Part shown: positions 1 to 9,268 of the stretch, piece by piece | Numbering within the stretch: position 1 is the first letter of the stretch | Layout: each line of letters starts with the position of its first letter | Source of the DNA: Colwellia sp. | GTDB lineage: Bacteria; Pseudomonadota; Gammaproteobacteria; Enterobacterales; Alteromonadaceae | Assembly (NCBI GenBank): GCA_013215655.1 | Contig: JABSOX010000018.1 | Coordinates: 66,832 to 109,049, forward strand | Direction: 5' to 3' | Length of the DNA: 42,218 nucleotides | Position numbers and translations under genes: made by a program | Notes under the pieces: model-generated | What the model was told of the DNA's origin: nothing | What the model saw: only the letters and a program-made list of their open reading frames with translations | Database searches by the model: none

Positions 1-76
<76 letters not shown>

Positions 77-182
77 ATCATGAATATTACTTTAAATAAA
101 ATAGTTGGAAATGAGGGATATTACCAGCAGATCAATAAATTCTGATCACACACCCTCTTTATTTTATCTTTATTTTTGAAAG

Positions 183-257
183 TGGCTGGGGTAAGAGGAT
201 TTGAACCTCTGAATGACGGGATCAAAACCCGCTGCCTTACCGCTTGGCTATACCCCA
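183..257 (-). tRNA. tRNA-Gln(UUG)
   Basis: A 75-nt cloverleaf on the minus strand with acceptor strand TGGGGTA at its 5' end and an encoded CCA at its 3' end. The anticodon loop TTTTGAT gives anticodon UUG. It sits between the two tRNA-Leu copies. The Met-Leu-Gln order is that of the E. coli metT-leuW-glnU operon. Confidence 0.96.
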
Positions 258-298
258 GCAATGTACTTACTTTTTTTGCAACAGAAGCTGCATTGAAA

Positions 299-383
<85 letters not shown>

Positions 384-403
384 ACTTTACTTTCAAATGG
401 TAA

Positions 404-480
404 TGGTGGCTACACCGGGATTTGAACCTGGGACCCCATCATTATGAGTGATGTGCTCTAACCAGCTGAGCTATGTAGCC
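404..480 (-). tRNA. tRNA-Met(CAU), elongator type
   Basis: A 77-nt minus-strand cloverleaf starting GGCTACATAGCTCAG and ending in encoded CCA. The anticodon loop CTCATAA gives CAU. It closely resembles the E. coli metT/metU elongator tRNA, and position 1-72 is a G-C pair, unlike initiator tRNA. It is the first gene of the operon, about 30 bp behind the promoter -10 box. Confidence 0.95.
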
Positions 481-511
481 TTACCAACCTGCCTCTCAGC
501 AAGTGGCGCGT

Positions 512-540
512 ATTATGCAAATCTGATGCTCTTACGTCAA
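512..540 (-). promoter_or_regulatory. tRNA operon promoter with GC-rich discriminator
   Basis: On the minus strand TTGACG (535-540) and CATAAT (512-517) are spaced by exactly 17 bp, a near-consensus sigma-70 promoter pointing into tRNA-Met. The bases after the -10 box read ACGCGCC. A GC-rich discriminator like this is the known hallmark of stringently controlled stable-RNA promoters, so ppGpp/DksA control is inferred. Confidence 0.8.
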
Positions 541-670
541 CCGTTTTTTTATAAAAAATTGTACTTTTTAACTGTTTGAGCAAACAGTGTGCAATTTGTG
601 CGCTAACTGGGCTGATAATAGGACAATATCTAGTTAATTGTTGAAAATATTACTATGGCTTCATTATATG

Positions 671-1147
671 TCATTGTTTAAGCATTGCGATGTGTGGAAT
701 ATCATCCTCTAAGTACATTGCTGAGATCTTAATAAATCCATATTGATTGTAATATTTTTCTAAGTGCTCTTGGGCTGAAATTTTAATTTCTTGCTGTGGG
801 AAATACTTTTGGCAAGCTTGTAACGCCTGCTGCATAAGTTGATGACCTAATCCTTGCCCGCGTTTATTTGCTGTCGTGGCAACTCTTCCTATGCTTATGT
901 AGTTTTCATAAGTTTGCCCTTTTGGGAGAATTCTTAAATAACCGACAAGTTGTTTGGTTTGCTCTTTAGAGTGAGTGTAACCAAGAAGGTGACGTGTATC
1001 AGGATGGCGATCGGCATTATCTAAGTCGGGATAGAAGCAGGTTTGTTCAACAACAAAAACGTCAATACGTAACTTTAAAAAGTCATAGAGTTCATCAAGC
1101 GATAATTCTTTAAATGATTTAATTTGCCATTGAATAGTATTAGTCAT
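671..1147 (-). CDS. elaA: ElaA-type GNAT N-acetyltransferase
   Basis: This 158-residue protein matches E. coli ElaA (about 153 aa) in length and along most of its sequence. Shared parts include the N-terminal WQ...LSLDELYDFLKLRIDVFVVEQ block, a central IGRVATTANKRGQGLGHQLM block carrying the RGxGxG/A acetyl-CoA-binding loop of GNAT proteins, and a C-terminal AQEHLEKYYNQYGF segment. It should use acetyl-CoA to acetylate an amine. The physiological substrate of ElaA is not established. It stands alone, 190 bp upstream of the divergently placed tRNA promoter region and 103 bp from the next minus-strand gene. No signal peptide or membrane segment is visible, so it is cytosolic. Family assignment is secure; substrate is unknown. 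Confidence 0.88.
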   Translation of the reverse strand: MTNTIQWQIKSFKELSLDELYDFLKLRIDVFVVEQTCFYPDLDNADRHPDTRHLLGYTHSKEQTKQLVGYLRILPKGQTYENYISIGRVATTANKRGQGLGHQLMQQALQACQKYFPQQEIKISAQEHLEKYYNQYGFIKISAMYLEDDIPHIAMLKQ

Positions 1148-1250
1148 TGGAAGTAGACATCTGAGTGCTCAAAAATATAAATTAAAACTAAATATACTGG
1201 AAGCTATATTCTTGAGCAAACTTTATCTTTAAAGAAAAGTAATAGGGATA

Positions 1251-1544
1251 TTAAGCTAAAACCTGTAAATAACCTTGGTAACTTTTTTTGTTGAGGATAT
1301 TTAGTATTTCTTTTTTATAATCTGTAATAGAAAGTAGTGGAAACTCATTTTTCATTACGATTAATAGCTCACTGCTTTCTAAAAACAAAATATAGGCTAA
1401 AGGAAGGTATTTAGGGTTAAAGCTCTTTCTGTATACAAGAGTGCGAATTTCATTTGTCGTATAGTGCTTTTTTACACCATAACGCTTCTCTAATAAAGGG
1501 AGAAGTTTTGAACCGTATTTTTTAATAGACCAGTATTTAAACAT
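1251..1544 (-). CDS. Small conserved protein, DUF6559-like
   Basis: A 97-residue basic protein with a distinctive N-terminus (KKYGSKLLPLLEKRYGVKKHYT) that I associate with the DUF6559 family of marine gammaproteobacteria; no function is known for that family. There is no signal peptide and no clear membrane helix, although the middle (about residues 45-63) is hydrophobic. The ATG at 1544 has AAGGAA about 9 bases upstream. A TATAAT box on the minus strand (1591-1596), followed by GCGCGCC, lies about 50 bp upstream and could be its promoter. Beyond that is a triple 11-bp direct repeat at 1650-1682. The family name is from memory and moderately sure. Confidence 0.65.
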   Translation of the reverse strand: MFKYWSIKKYGSKLLPLLEKRYGVKKHYTTNEIRTLVYRKSFNPKYLPLAYILFLESSELLIVMKNEFPLLSITDYKKEILNILNKKSYQGYLQVLA

Positions 1545-1649
1545 GAAAATTCCTTAGCGTGTTTCTGTTCTTCCATAAATTATGGCGCGCATTATATATG
1601 ATTTTAAGACGTTATAATAGAGTTAAGTATTAAATTAACGTAATTTCAT

Positions 1650-1682
1650 AACAGTTTTATAACGATTTTATAACAGTTTTAT
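1650..1682. repeat. Three tandem 11-bp repeats (AACAGTTTTAT)
   Basis: AACAGTTTTAT occurs at 1650-1660 and 1672-1682, with the variant AACGATTTTAT between them at 1661-1671. The 11-bp period puts all copies on nearly the same face of the helix. The array lies about 106 bp upstream of the 97-aa gene (minus strand) and about 55 bp upstream of its candidate -10 box. A protein-binding array is an inference. Confidence 0.7.
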
Positions 1683-1744
1683 GGCAGAAATAAGGCAATG
1701 TGATGTCAGTTAACTGGGGTTTTTGAAGTACTTTCATTGATTCT

Positions 1745-2617
1745 TTAGTTGATGATTCTAATTCTATCTTCTTCAAGGAAGAAACCTGCCTGTTTATAAG
1801 CAGAGAAAATCGCTTTTTGCTCTCTTAATATGTTTAATCCGGTGTTAATTGCTTTTATAGCTTCAGCACCTTTAGGGTGTTTGGTACTGATGACAAAATG
1901 TCGACTGTCGTTAAGTTTAATCCCTATTCCTTTAACGGGAACCAGCGTGATTTTTTCCATAACAAATGATTGATCTACTGTTGAATTAAATGGCATTAAT
2001 AAAAAGTCTATCCATTGCAAATTTACCATACGTGCCATGCTTAGCCATTCATCCTCTCGAATTAATTCCTTTAAAGGTAATGCTTGTAAGGTTTGCCAAT
2101 CTGTTCGCCATTTAGGGGTAGATACTGCGGTAAGTTTTTTTAGATCGATTAGCTCTTTAACCGCAAGAGCATTTTTGTTATTTGGGCTGGTATATATGCC
2201 TGCAACATATTCTCCTTTGCGTATCACCGGGTGCGAAATATAAACATCACCATTTAATGCTTGGGCATCTTGTAGCCAATAAGAGTCGAAGCTTATCAAT
2301 AAGCGTCCTTGTTGTAGCATCTTGGTATTTCTAAAGTTTAACTTGCCTGGCGCATAGGTAAATGAATGATTAAACCCTCCTAGCTTTAAAGCTTGTTGGG
2401 CAATAATCATATCGACAACATCGCGTCGAACTTGTTTACCTGAAAAATTAGTTATGGTAGAGACATCGCGACCGCCAACAAAGGCGAGGTAGTCTACATA
2501 GACATCATCTCGAATATAAATAAGAATATCATCGGCTAAAGCAGTTGGGACATAAAACAACCACTGAAGAACGCTCAGAAAAAGGATGCATAGTTTTTTA
2601 GCAAAGCTATTTGGCAT
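1745..2617 (-). CDS. Periplasmic solute-binding-like protein (SBP family 3 fold, probable)
   Basis: A 290-residue protein with a clear signal peptide: KK, then a hydrophobic stretch at about residues 8-26, then ALA|DD, placing the mature protein in the periplasm. The body resembles the PBP2/family-3 extracellular solute-binding fold that is common in Alteromonadales as stand-alone proteins: an ILIYIRDDVYVDYLAF opening strand and a C-terminal ISTKHPKGAEAIKAINTGLNILRE segment typical of the last domain crossing. No transporter gene is adjacent, so it may be an orphan receptor-type or degenerate binding protein instead of part of an ABC importer. The ligand cannot be read from the sequence. Neighbouring genes do not help. 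Confidence 0.6.
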   Translation of the reverse strand: MPNSFAKKLCILFLSVLQWLFYVPTALADDILIYIRDDVYVDYLAFVGGRDVSTITNFSGKQVRRDVVDMIIAQQALKLGGFNHSFTYAPGKLNFRNTKMLQQGRLLISFDSYWLQDAQALNGDVYISHPVIRKGEYVAGIYTSPNNKNALAVKELIDLKKLTAVSTPKWRTDWQTLQALPLKELIREDEWLSMARMVNLQWIDFLLMPFNSTVDQSFVMEKITLVPVKGIGIKLNDSRHFVISTKHPKGAEAIKAINTGLNILREQKAIFSAYKQAGFFLEEDRIRIIN

Positions 2618-2713
2618 TTAACCTCTACTATGACGCTTGTGATTATTTCTATGATTTTAGTATATGTCACAATGTGACTTTGTGTAGAGAGTCAGAATTT
2701 TTAGTATTCTCTT

Positions 2714-2744
2714 AGGTACCAAGCAAAATTATTACTTGATACCT
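2714..2744. repeat. Inverted repeat downstream of the his operon
   Basis: AGGTACCAAG (2714-2723) and CTTGATACCT (2735-2744) can form a 10-bp stem, with one G-T type pair, around an 11-base loop. It lies 40-70 bp beyond the hisIE stop codon. There is no T-run on either side in either direction, so it is not a canonical Rho-independent terminator. It could be a 3'-end stabilising or processing hairpin of the his mRNA. Confidence 0.4.
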
Positions 2745-2783
2745 GACTTGTATCGATATGGTTTGCCAATGGACTTATTTTAG

Positions 2784-3404
2784 CTACTTATCATGACGTT
2801 GCTGTAAAATGCTCATAACTTCTGACATGGCAATGTTTTTATTTTGTAGTAAAACTAAGGTGTGATAAAACAAGTCTGCACATTCACCGAGTAAGTCTTC
2901 TTTGGTTTCAGCAACGGCGGCAAGGGCAACTTCAACGCCTTCTTCTCCGACTTTTTGCGCGATTTTAGTGGTGCCTTTTGCCAATAAAAAAGCTGTATAG
3001 CTATCTTTTGGATCGTCGTCTTTTCGGCTTTCGATTACTTGTTCAAGTTGACTTAAAAAATTTTGTTGAGTCAATTTCTGCTCAGGAAAACAAGACTCTG
3101 TACCTAAGTGACAGGTTGGCCCAACGGGGCGACAAGCAATCAATAAGCTGTCGTTATCACAATCGGTAAGTACTTGACTAACATTTAGGAAATAACCCGA
3201 GGTTTCACCTTTCACCCATAATGCTTGTTTCGAACGACTGAAAAAAGTGGCTTTGCCCGAGGTTAGCGTTTGCTTTAATGACTCAGCATTCATATAACCT
3301 TGCATTAATACGGCGCCAGTATCTTGATGTTGAATAATAGCGGGGATCAAATTTTCCATTTTATCCCAAGCTAACTCACTGATGTTTTCTAAGGTCACTA
3401 ACAT
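2784..3404 (-). CDS. hisI: Bifunctional phosphoribosyl-AMP cyclohydrolase / phosphoribosyl-ATP pyrophosphatase
   Basis: This catalyses steps 2 and 3 of histidine synthesis in the cytosol. The 206-residue length fits the fused HisIE of enterobacteria (203 aa). The N-terminal cyclohydrolase half (about 1-115) has [10 protein letters not shown], the metal-binding CDNDSL, and the C...C pattern [15 protein letters not shown]. The C-terminal pyrophosphohydrolase half (about 118-206) has the KVGEEGVEV and ECADLFYH helices of the MazG-like fold. It is the last gene of the his operon and overlaps hisF by 7 bp, indicating translational coupling. Also called hisIE. The assignment is secure. Confidence 0.97.
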   Translation of the reverse strand: MLVTLENISELAWDKMENLIPAIIQHQDTGAVLMQGYMNAESLKQTLTSGKATFFSRSKQALWVKGETSGYFLNVSQVLTDCDNDSLLIACRPVGPTCHLGTESCFPEQKLTQQNFLSQLEQVIESRKDDDPKDSYTAFLLAKGTTKIAQKVGEEGVEVALAAVAETKEDLLGECADLFYHTLVLLQNKNIAMSEVMSILQQRHDK

Positions 3405-4174
3405 AGTCTGATCTCTATTTGTTGATTCTTTAAAGTTTGCTTTAATTGGTTTATAGCGATGATGTCTTTATGAAATACGCTGGCAGCTAGTGCGCCATCA
3501 ACATCAGCTTGTTGGAATACATCAGTGAAATGTGAAATTTCACCGGCGCCGCCAGAAGCAATTAATGGCACATTACAAACGGCGCGTGCTTTTTTTAGTT
3601 GTTCAAGATCGTAGCCCTGGCGAACACCATCTTGGTTCATACAGTTCAAAACTACTTCACCTGCGCCGCGTTGTTGTACCTCTTGTATCCAATCAAAAGT
3701 TGTCCATTTAGTTTGCTGGGTGCGAGTTTCATTGCCAGTAAATTGATATACCTGATATTGATTGCTTTCACTGTCATAAAAACTATCAATGCCTACGACG
3801 ATACATTGCTGACCAAATACCTCGGCTAAGCGTGTGATCAGTGTCGGATCATGTAACGCTGGAGAGTTAATGGATATTTTATCCGCTCCCATCATCAATA
3901 TTTGTTTAGCATCAGCTTCACTTTTTATGCCGCCAGCGACGCAAAAAGGAATATCTATCACTTCGGCAATGCGACTGACCCAACTTTTATCTACTACTCG
4001 ATCATCAGCGCTGGCGGTAATATCATAAAAAACCAATTCGTCAGCGCCAGCCTCGGCATATTTTTGCGCTAAGGGAACGATATCGCCAATAATTTCATGG
4101 TTACGAAACTGAATGCCTTTTACAACTTTGCCATCGCGAACATCTAAGCAAGGAATAATTCTCTTAGCGAGCAT
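3398..4174 (-). CDS. hisF: Imidazole glycerol phosphate synthase, cyclase subunit
   Basis: HisF is a TIM barrel of 258 residues. It uses ammonia from HisH to turn PRFAR into imidazole glycerol phosphate and AICAR. Visible family marks are the start [20 protein letters not shown] with the catalytic Asp in [13 protein letters not shown], and the second catalytic Asp in [14 protein letters not shown]. The phosphate-binding loops are the two half-barrel Gly motifs, GGIKS and ASGGAGE. It overlaps hisA by 11 bp upstream and hisIE by 7 bp downstream. The start ATG at 4174 has GAGAAGG just ahead of it inside the hisA end. Confidence 0.98.
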   Translation of the reverse strand: MLAKRIIPCLDVRDGKVVKGIQFRNHEIIGDIVPLAQKYAEAGADELVFYDITASADDRVVDKSWVSRIAEVIDIPFCVAGGIKSEADAKQILMMGADKISINSPALHDPTLITRLAEVFGQQCIVVGIDSFYDSESNQYQVYQFTGNETRTQQTKWTTFDWIQEVQQRGAGEVVLNCMNQDGVRQGYDLEQLKKARAVCNVPLIASGGAGEISHFTDVFQQADVDGALAASVFHKDIIAINQLKQTLKNQQIEIRLC

Positions 4175-4928
4175 AGCCTTCTCCTTCGTTATTCTCTTTT
4201 GGCCAACAGGCTATTGCTTGTTGGAGGGTAAATTTCCCTTCAAGTAATGAACGTCCTAAAATCACACCGCTAACCCCTGTAGGAATAAGCGCTTTTATGT
4301 CATCTAAGCTGCCAATACCGCCTGATGCTTGCCAATTTATCTCGGGATATTTAGCACAAAGTTCGGTGTATAAATCAACGTTTGTACCTGTTAACGTACC
4401 GTCTTTGCTGATATCGGTACATAAAACATGCTTGATGCCAGCATTTTGATATTGTGCGAGTAAGTCTTCTAGGTTCACGCCGCTGTCTTTAATCCAACCG
4501 TGAGTAGGCAAAGTCTTATTGCCATCAGCATCAATTTTTATATCAAGGGCTAAAACGATTTTTTCACAGCCATATTTTTTTAACCACTGAGTGACTTGTT
4601 CAGGTTGTTTAATGGCTAAACTGCCGATAACAACGCGGTCTGCACCAAGTGCTAGTAACTGTTCTACATCCTCTTCACAGCGGACACCTCCACCTACTTG
4701 AATAGTCATACTTGGATGCTTTACCACGGTTTTTAAGGTTTCAAGTTGGCGTTTTGTTGAATCTTTTGCACCATCTAAGTCAACAAAATGCATGACGGTG
4801 GCGCCTGCTTTAGCATACGCTTGTTGGCGTTCTTGTACGGTATATTGGTAATTAGTTTTTTGCGCGTAGTCACCTTGAAAAAGGCGTACTACTTGACCGC
4901 CGATCAGATCGATTGCAGGGATCATCAT
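4164..4928 (-). CDS. hisA: ProFAR isomerase (phosphoribosylformimino-AICAR ribotide isomerase)
   Basis: This 254-residue TIM barrel carries out the Amadori rearrangement of ProFAR to PRFAR, step 4 of histidine synthesis. The start [21 protein letters not shown] contains the catalytic Asp of PAIDL. Further marks are QVGGGVR, the second catalytic Asp in [12 protein letters not shown], and the phosphate-binding ASGGIGS and GVILGRSL. It overlaps hisH by 4 bp and hisF by 11 bp. The sequence begins MM, so translation may start at either Met. Length and motifs are normal. Confidence 0.98.
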   Translation of the reverse strand: MMIPAIDLIGGQVVRLFQGDYAQKTNYQYTVQERQQAYAKAGATVMHFVDLDGAKDSTKRQLETLKTVVKHPSMTIQVGGGVRCEEDVEQLLALGADRVVIGSLAIKQPEQVTQWLKKYGCEKIVLALDIKIDADGNKTLPTHGWIKDSGVNLEDLLAQYQNAGIKHVLCTDISKDGTLTGTNVDLYTELCAKYPEINWQASGGIGSLDDIKALIPTGVSGVILGRSLLEGKFTLQQAIACWPKENNEGEGYAR

Positions 4929-5578
4929 GATATTTCAGGCTCCTTTGATTTTGAATTTAATATGGGCAACTCTAAAAAATTCATAATAATTTTACTGCCC
5001 AATTCACTTGAACGTTCAGGGTGAAACTGACAGCCGATAAAATTATCTTTAGCCACCGCGGCGGAAAATTCACTACCATATTGGCAAGTTGCTATGGTGT
5101 GCTCACTTAACGGTGCTGCAAAACTATGGACAAAATAAAAGTAATCACCGACGTTAATATCTTTGAAAACAGGGTGTTCAGTTATAGACGTCAGTGTATT
5201 CCAGCCCATATGGGGTAGTCGTTGGTTTTTAGCCTCTAATGCTTTTATTTCGATTGGAATAATATCGAGGCATTCGACAATTTCCCCATCGCTACTTTCT
5301 ACCGATGAGCGACACATGAGCTGCATACCTAAACAAAAACCTAAAACAGGTTGTGTTAAGTTCTGTAATGTTTCAACCAAGCCTTTGGCGCGAATGTTTT
5401 TCATCGCATGTTTAGCGCTACCGACACCGGGCAGGATCACCTTGTCAGCCATTTTTATTATTGCAATGTCGTCAGTGATGGTGACTTGAAAACCTAAACG
5501 CTCTACCGCAAACTTAACCGATGATAAATTTGCACAGCCAGTATCAACAATAACGTTTAGCTGATTTTTAGAATTCAT
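4925..5578 (-). CDS. hisH: Imidazole glycerol phosphate synthase, glutaminase subunit
   Basis: HisH is the class I glutamine amidotransferase that feeds ammonia to HisF. The 217-residue protein has the oxyanion strand VILPGVGSA, the nucleophile elbow GFCLGMQ with the catalytic Cys, and the His-Glu pair in [10 protein letters not shown] near residue 190. E. coli HisH is about 196 aa. The extra length here is a C-terminal tail of roughly 15 residues ([11 protein letters not shown]), which overlaps the hisA start by 4 bp. The start ATG overlaps the hisB stop by 4 bp. Confidence 0.97.
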   Translation of the reverse strand: MNSKNQLNVIVDTGCANLSSVKFAVERLGFQVTITDDIAIIKMADKVILPGVGSAKHAMKNIRAKGLVETLQNLTQPVLGFCLGMQLMCRSSVESSDGEIVECLDIIPIEIKALEAKNQRLPHMGWNTLTSITEHPVFKDINVGDYFYFVHSFAAPLSEHTIATCQYGSEFSAAVAKDNFIGCQFHPERSSELGSKIIMNFLELPILNSKSKEPEIS

Positions 5579-6648
5579 AGCGTACCTTTTGAGCTCGGTA
5601 ATACATCGCCACTGACGGTAATGGCTTGGCGCAATGCGCGACCAAAGACTTTAAATAAGCTTTCAACTTGGTGATGACAATTACCTTTTGTTGTTGAAAG
5701 GTGCAACGTTATTGCCATTGAATCAGCTAAAGAGCGAAAGAAGTGTGAAACCATTTGTGTCGACATTTTACCGACATTGGCATCGGTAAATTCAGCATCA
5801 AACTTTAACCAAGGACGACCTGATAAATCAATAGAGCACTCTGCGCGACATTCATCCATCGGCAGAACAAAACCAAAGCGGCCAATACCACGTTTATCAC
5901 CTAATGCTTGTTTAAGTGCTTGGCCTAACGCCAGCGCGGTATCTTCAACACTGTGATGTTCGTCAATGTGATAATCGCCAGCAACGCTGCATTGTAGATT
6001 AAATCCGCCATGAGTCGCTATTTGATCTAACATGTGATCAAAAAATCCAAGGCCGGTATCTATTTTACTGCCGCCAACTTTATCCAAATTAACACTGACC
6101 TTAATGTCGGTTTCTTTGGTGGTGCGAATAACCGTTGCGGTACGTTTTTTATTGGTTAAAAGTTGCTCGCTAATATCATCCCAATTTAAGGTGTCGCGAT
6201 TATACTTTATGCCAATAATGCCCATGTTAGCGGCAAGCTGCATGTCGGTTTCACGATCGCCAATTACATAAGAATTAGTAAAATTAACCTTGCCTTGCTG
6301 TAAATAGTCGCTGACCAAACCAAGTTTTGGTTTACGGCAACTGCAGTTATCTTGTTCAAAATGAGGGCAGAGTAAAACCTCATCAAAAATAACGCCTTGT
6401 GATGCAAATAAAGCCATCATTTTATTGTGCGGTAAATCAAAATCAGCTTGTGGATAGCTTGTTGTACCTAAACCGTCTTGGTTTGAAACCATCACTAAGC
6501 GAAAACCTTTCTTTTGCAGTGCTAATAAGACGGGTAGTACATTGGGTTCAAAAACCAGTTTGTCTAAGCTATCCACTTGTTTATCTGTTATTGGTTCCTC
6601 AATTAAGGTGCCATCTCGGTCAATGAATAATATGTTTTGCTTTTTCAT
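5575..6648 (-). CDS. hisB: Bifunctional histidinol-phosphatase / imidazoleglycerol-phosphate dehydratase
   Basis: This 357-residue fusion performs steps 6 and 8 of the pathway, as in E. coli HisB (355 aa). The N-terminal HAD phosphatase domain (about 1-165) starts with FIDRDGTLI carrying the nucleophile Asp10 and Asp12, followed by VSNQDGLG and a zinc-binding [17 protein letters not shown] loop. The C-terminal dehydratase domain (about 168-357) has the metal-binding [33 protein letters not shown] and [16 protein letters not shown]. The fused form is typical of gammaproteobacteria. It lies 3 bp after hisC and overlaps hisH by 4 bp. Confidence 0.98.
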   Translation of the reverse strand: MKKQNILFIDRDGTLIEEPITDKQVDSLDKLVFEPNVLPVLLALQKKGFRLVMVSNQDGLGTTSYPQADFDLPHNKMMALFASQGVIFDEVLLCPHFEQDNCSCRKPKLGLVSDYLQQGKVNFTNSYVIGDRETDMQLAANMGIIGIKYNRDTLNWDDISEQLLTNKKRTATVIRTTKETDIKVSVNLDKVGGSKIDTGLGFFDHMLDQIATHGGFNLQCSVAGDYHIDEHHSVEDTALALGQALKQALGDKRGIGRFGFVLPMDECRAECSIDLSGRPWLKFDAEFTDANVGKMSTQMVSHFFRSLADSMAITLHLSTTKGNCHHQVESLFKVFGRALRQAITVSGDVLPSSKGTL

Positions 6649-6651
6649 ATG

Positions 6652-7788
6652 CTACTTCTCTTCTACGGATAATGGCTCATTAAGACTTTGATAAGCATTA
6701 ATGATAGTTTGTTTTAATAAGGACAATTCGCGTTCACTGCCAATACTGATACGTAAACAATTAGCTAACTGGAGCTGTTTAGACTGATCACGAATTAAAA
6801 TACCTTGTTGCTCAAGGCTGTTAAAAATAAAGTTCTTCGTGGTTAAATTCGTTGTTTGAAATAATACAAAGTTGGCATCACTGGAAAATACTTTTTTACA
6901 CCATTTTTGCTCTGTTAGCCAAGTGGATAATTGCTGACGTAAAATGATGGTTTCTTGTACGCGAATGCTGACTTGCTCAAGTCCTGCTGTTGCCAAAGCC
7001 TTACTGGCAATTTCTGCGACTGGCGCTGAAATAGGGTAGGGAGCAATTACTTTGCTAAGCATAGTAATAATATCGCTATTCGCTAGCGTAAAACCGCAAC
7101 GTAATCCTGCCAATGCAAAGGCTTTTGATAAGGTTCTAAGTACCACCAATTGTGGATAATCTTTTAACCAACTTGCTGTACTATTTTTTGTTGAAAACTC
7201 AATGTAAGCTTCATCAACGACAATAATAGCGTTGTCACCAAACATCGCGAGTGTTGATTTAATTGACTCTGCAGTTAATAAATTTCCTGTTGGATTACCC
7301 GGTGAACATAAAAACACCACTTTAACTTTGCCGACTTGTGTTTTTAACGTATTGAGATCAAGTTGATTATTAATTAGCGGTACTTTGATAATACCTGCGC
7401 CGTGGTTTTCAGCACTGATCGCATACATGCCGTAAGTTGGTGGGCAAATTAATATGCTGTCTTGATAAGCTTTACAAAAAGTTCGAATAATTAATTCAAT
7501 ACCTTCATCAGCGCCGCGTGTCGCAAGAATTTTCTCATTGCTTAGCCCTGAATAATTAGCATAAGCGTTGATTAAATGTTCAGGTTGAAAATCAGGATAA
7601 CGATTAATGCAGTCGCTATTGAGTTGATAGATTCCGGAACCTGAAGCTTCGTTGGCATTGAGCCATATTTTGCTCTTAAATTTCGAATCTGCTTCGCCAT
7701 CAGCCATGGAGAAGAGGCGTCTTGCAGATTGGTACGGCACCATATCAATCAGTTCTTCACGAGCAAGTTTATCCGCTATTGTTGTCAT
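6652..7788 (-). CDS. hisC: Histidinol-phosphate aminotransferase
   Basis: This is a fold-type I PLP enzyme of 378 residues that transfers an amino group from glutamate to imidazole acetol phosphate (step 7). Marks are NASPG-like ANEASGSG near the N-terminus, RGADEGIELIIRTF, CSPGNPTGN, the cofactor-contacting VVDEAYIEF, and the PLP lysine in RTLSKAFALAGLRCG. Length is slightly more than E. coli HisC (356 aa), with extra residues at both ends. It is 2 bp after hisD and 3 bp before hisB, so it is read on the same message. Confidence 0.97.
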   Translation of the reverse strand: MTTIADKLAREELIDMVPYQSARRLFSMADGEADSKFKSKIWLNANEASGSGIYQLNSDCINRYPDFQPEHLINAYANYSGLSNEKILATRGADEGIELIIRTFCKAYQDSILICPPTYGMYAISAENHGAGIIKVPLINNQLDLNTLKTQVGKVKVVFLCSPGNPTGNLLTAESIKSTLAMFGDNAIIVVDEAYIEFSTKNSTASWLKDYPQLVVLRTLSKAFALAGLRCGFTLANSDIITMLSKVIAPYPISAPVAEIASKALATAGLEQVSIRVQETIILRQQLSTWLTEQKWCKKVFSSDANFVLFQTTNLTTKNFIFNSLEQQGILIRDQSKQLQLANCLRISIGSERELSLLKQTIINAYQSLNEPLSVEEK

Positions 7789-7790
7789 GG

Positions 7791-9104
7791 CTATTCCTCC
7801 TGCGTGCTTTCTTCTAAACGAATAGTCACTGCACGTTTGTGACCGTCTAAACCTTCAGCATCAGTCAACTCAGTTATACATTCGGCGATATTGGCTAAAC
7901 CTTGTTTAGTAATTTCTTGCACGGTAAAACGTCTTGAGAAATCAGCCAATGATAAACTGGAAATGACTTTTGAATAGCCATAAGTCGGTAAAACGTGATT
8001 AGTGCCACTGGCATAATCACCAGCGGACTCTGGTGTATAAGCGCCGACAAAAATTGAACCTACATTACGTAATGATTTTAGTAAATTTTGTGCGTTATCG
8101 GTTTGAATAATTAAATGTTCAGGTGCATAAGTATTTGAAACTTCAACGGCTTGGTTTAAATTTTTAACTAAAATCAATCGGCTTTGTAGCAATGCTTGTT
8201 CAGCTATTTTCTGGCGAGAAAGCAGTGCAACTTGGCTAAGTAACTCAATTTGTACCTTTTCAATCAATTGAGTACTGTCTGATAATAAAATCACTTGGCT
8301 ATCGGAGCCGTGCTCTGCTTGTGAAAGTAAATCGGCAGCAACAAAACTTGCGTTAGCGTTTTTATCCGCAATCACTAATACTTCTGAAGGGCCGGCAGGC
8401 ATATCAATAGCAAAAGCGTTCACTTGCTGAGAAAGTTGTTTTTTTGCTTCCGTAACGTATTTATTGCCGGGGCCAAAAATTTTATTTACTGCGGGTATGG
8501 TTGTTGTACCAAAAGCTAAAGCGGCACAAGCTTGTGCGCCACCGACGGTATAAATTTCATCTATTTCACATAAACTTGCCGCGACAAGAATTTCATCAGC
8601 GAGCTTGCCGTTTTTATCGGGAGGACAAACTAATACCGTGCGCGGACATTGTGCTAATTGTGAAGGTACACCAAGCATTAATACTGTCGAAGGTAAGGGG
8701 GCAGAGCCCGCTGGAATATATAAACCAACACTTTCAATGGCTTCTGTTTTTAACGTACAGCGCACACCAGGAGTTGTTTCTACGGTAATATCATCAGTAA
8801 TTTGTGCTTGGTGAAAGCGCTTTATCTGCCCGTAAGCGGTTTCAATGGCTTTTAGACGTTTAGTGGATAACGCTTTTTTAGCCGCTGAAATTATTTCGTC
8901 AGTTACGTTAAGTGTTGAAAGCTTCACGCCATCAAACTTTTCAGTTAATTCAAAAAGCGCTTGGTCACCATTTTCTTTTACATTAGCTAAAATGTTGGCA
9001 ACTTGTTGTGACAATAAACCACTCTCGCTAATCGCCGGACGAGCCAGCACCGCTTGTTGATCTCGATCCGATAAATTTTGCCATGTAATTATTTCGTTTT
9101 TCAT
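7791..9104 (-). CDS. hisD: Histidinol dehydrogenase
   Basis: HisD oxidises histidinol to histidine in two NAD-dependent steps and needs zinc. The 437-residue length is normal (E. coli 434). Visible blocks are YIPAGSAPLPSTVLMLGVP, IDEIYTVGGAQACAALAFGT, KIFGPGNKYVTEAK, DMPAGPSEVLVIAD, LSQAEHGSDSQ (zinc and substrate ligands) and GTNHVLPTYGYSK. The ATG at 9104 has AGGAA about 11 bases upstream. Unlike the other his genes it is not tightly packed against its upstream neighbour: 164 bp separates it from hisG. Confidence 0.98.
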   Translation of the reverse strand: MKNEIITWQNLSDRDQQAVLARPAISESGLLSQQVANILANVKENGDQALFELTEKFDGVKLSTLNVTDEIISAAKKALSTKRLKAIETAYGQIKRFHQAQITDDITVETTPGVRCTLKTEAIESVGLYIPAGSAPLPSTVLMLGVPSQLAQCPRTVLVCPPDKNGKLADEILVAASLCEIDEIYTVGGAQACAALAFGTTTIPAVNKIFGPGNKYVTEAKKQLSQQVNAFAIDMPAGPSEVLVIADKNANASFVAADLLSQAEHGSDSQVILLSDSTQLIEKVQIELLSQVALLSRQKIAEQALLQSRLILVKNLNQAVEVSNTYAPEHLIIQTDNAQNLLKSLRNVGSIFVGAYTPESAGDYASGTNHVLPTYGYSKVISSLSLADFSRRFTVQEITKQGLANIAECITELTDAEGLDGHKRAVTIRLEESTQEE

Positions 9105-9268
9105 CGTTCTATCATTCCTAAAAATAGATACAGATACGCTAAATAATTAGTGTTTATACAAAACTGTCATTTTATGAGTTGCCTGAGCTTAGCTTTTTTA
9201 CTTCGATAACTAAGTGATGGGGACGAATAAAATCGACAATGCAGTAGAAACGATAATTATGACGCGTA
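9105..9268 (-). other. hisG-hisD spacer, unusually long for this operon
   Basis: Every other junction in this his operon is between an 11-bp overlap and a 3-bp gap, but here 164 bp carries no reading frame. On the minus strand it contains a possible weak stem CTTAG...CTAAG and an AT-rich TTGTATAAACACTAATTATTT segment that might act as an internal promoter. Nothing in it is strong enough to name. Confidence 0.5.

Noticed and set aside
8501-8814. Plus-strand open frames inside hisD and similar antisense frames within hisG, hisF, hisH and topA
   Set aside because: They are shadows of well-supported genes on the other strand, with no family features or ribosome sites.
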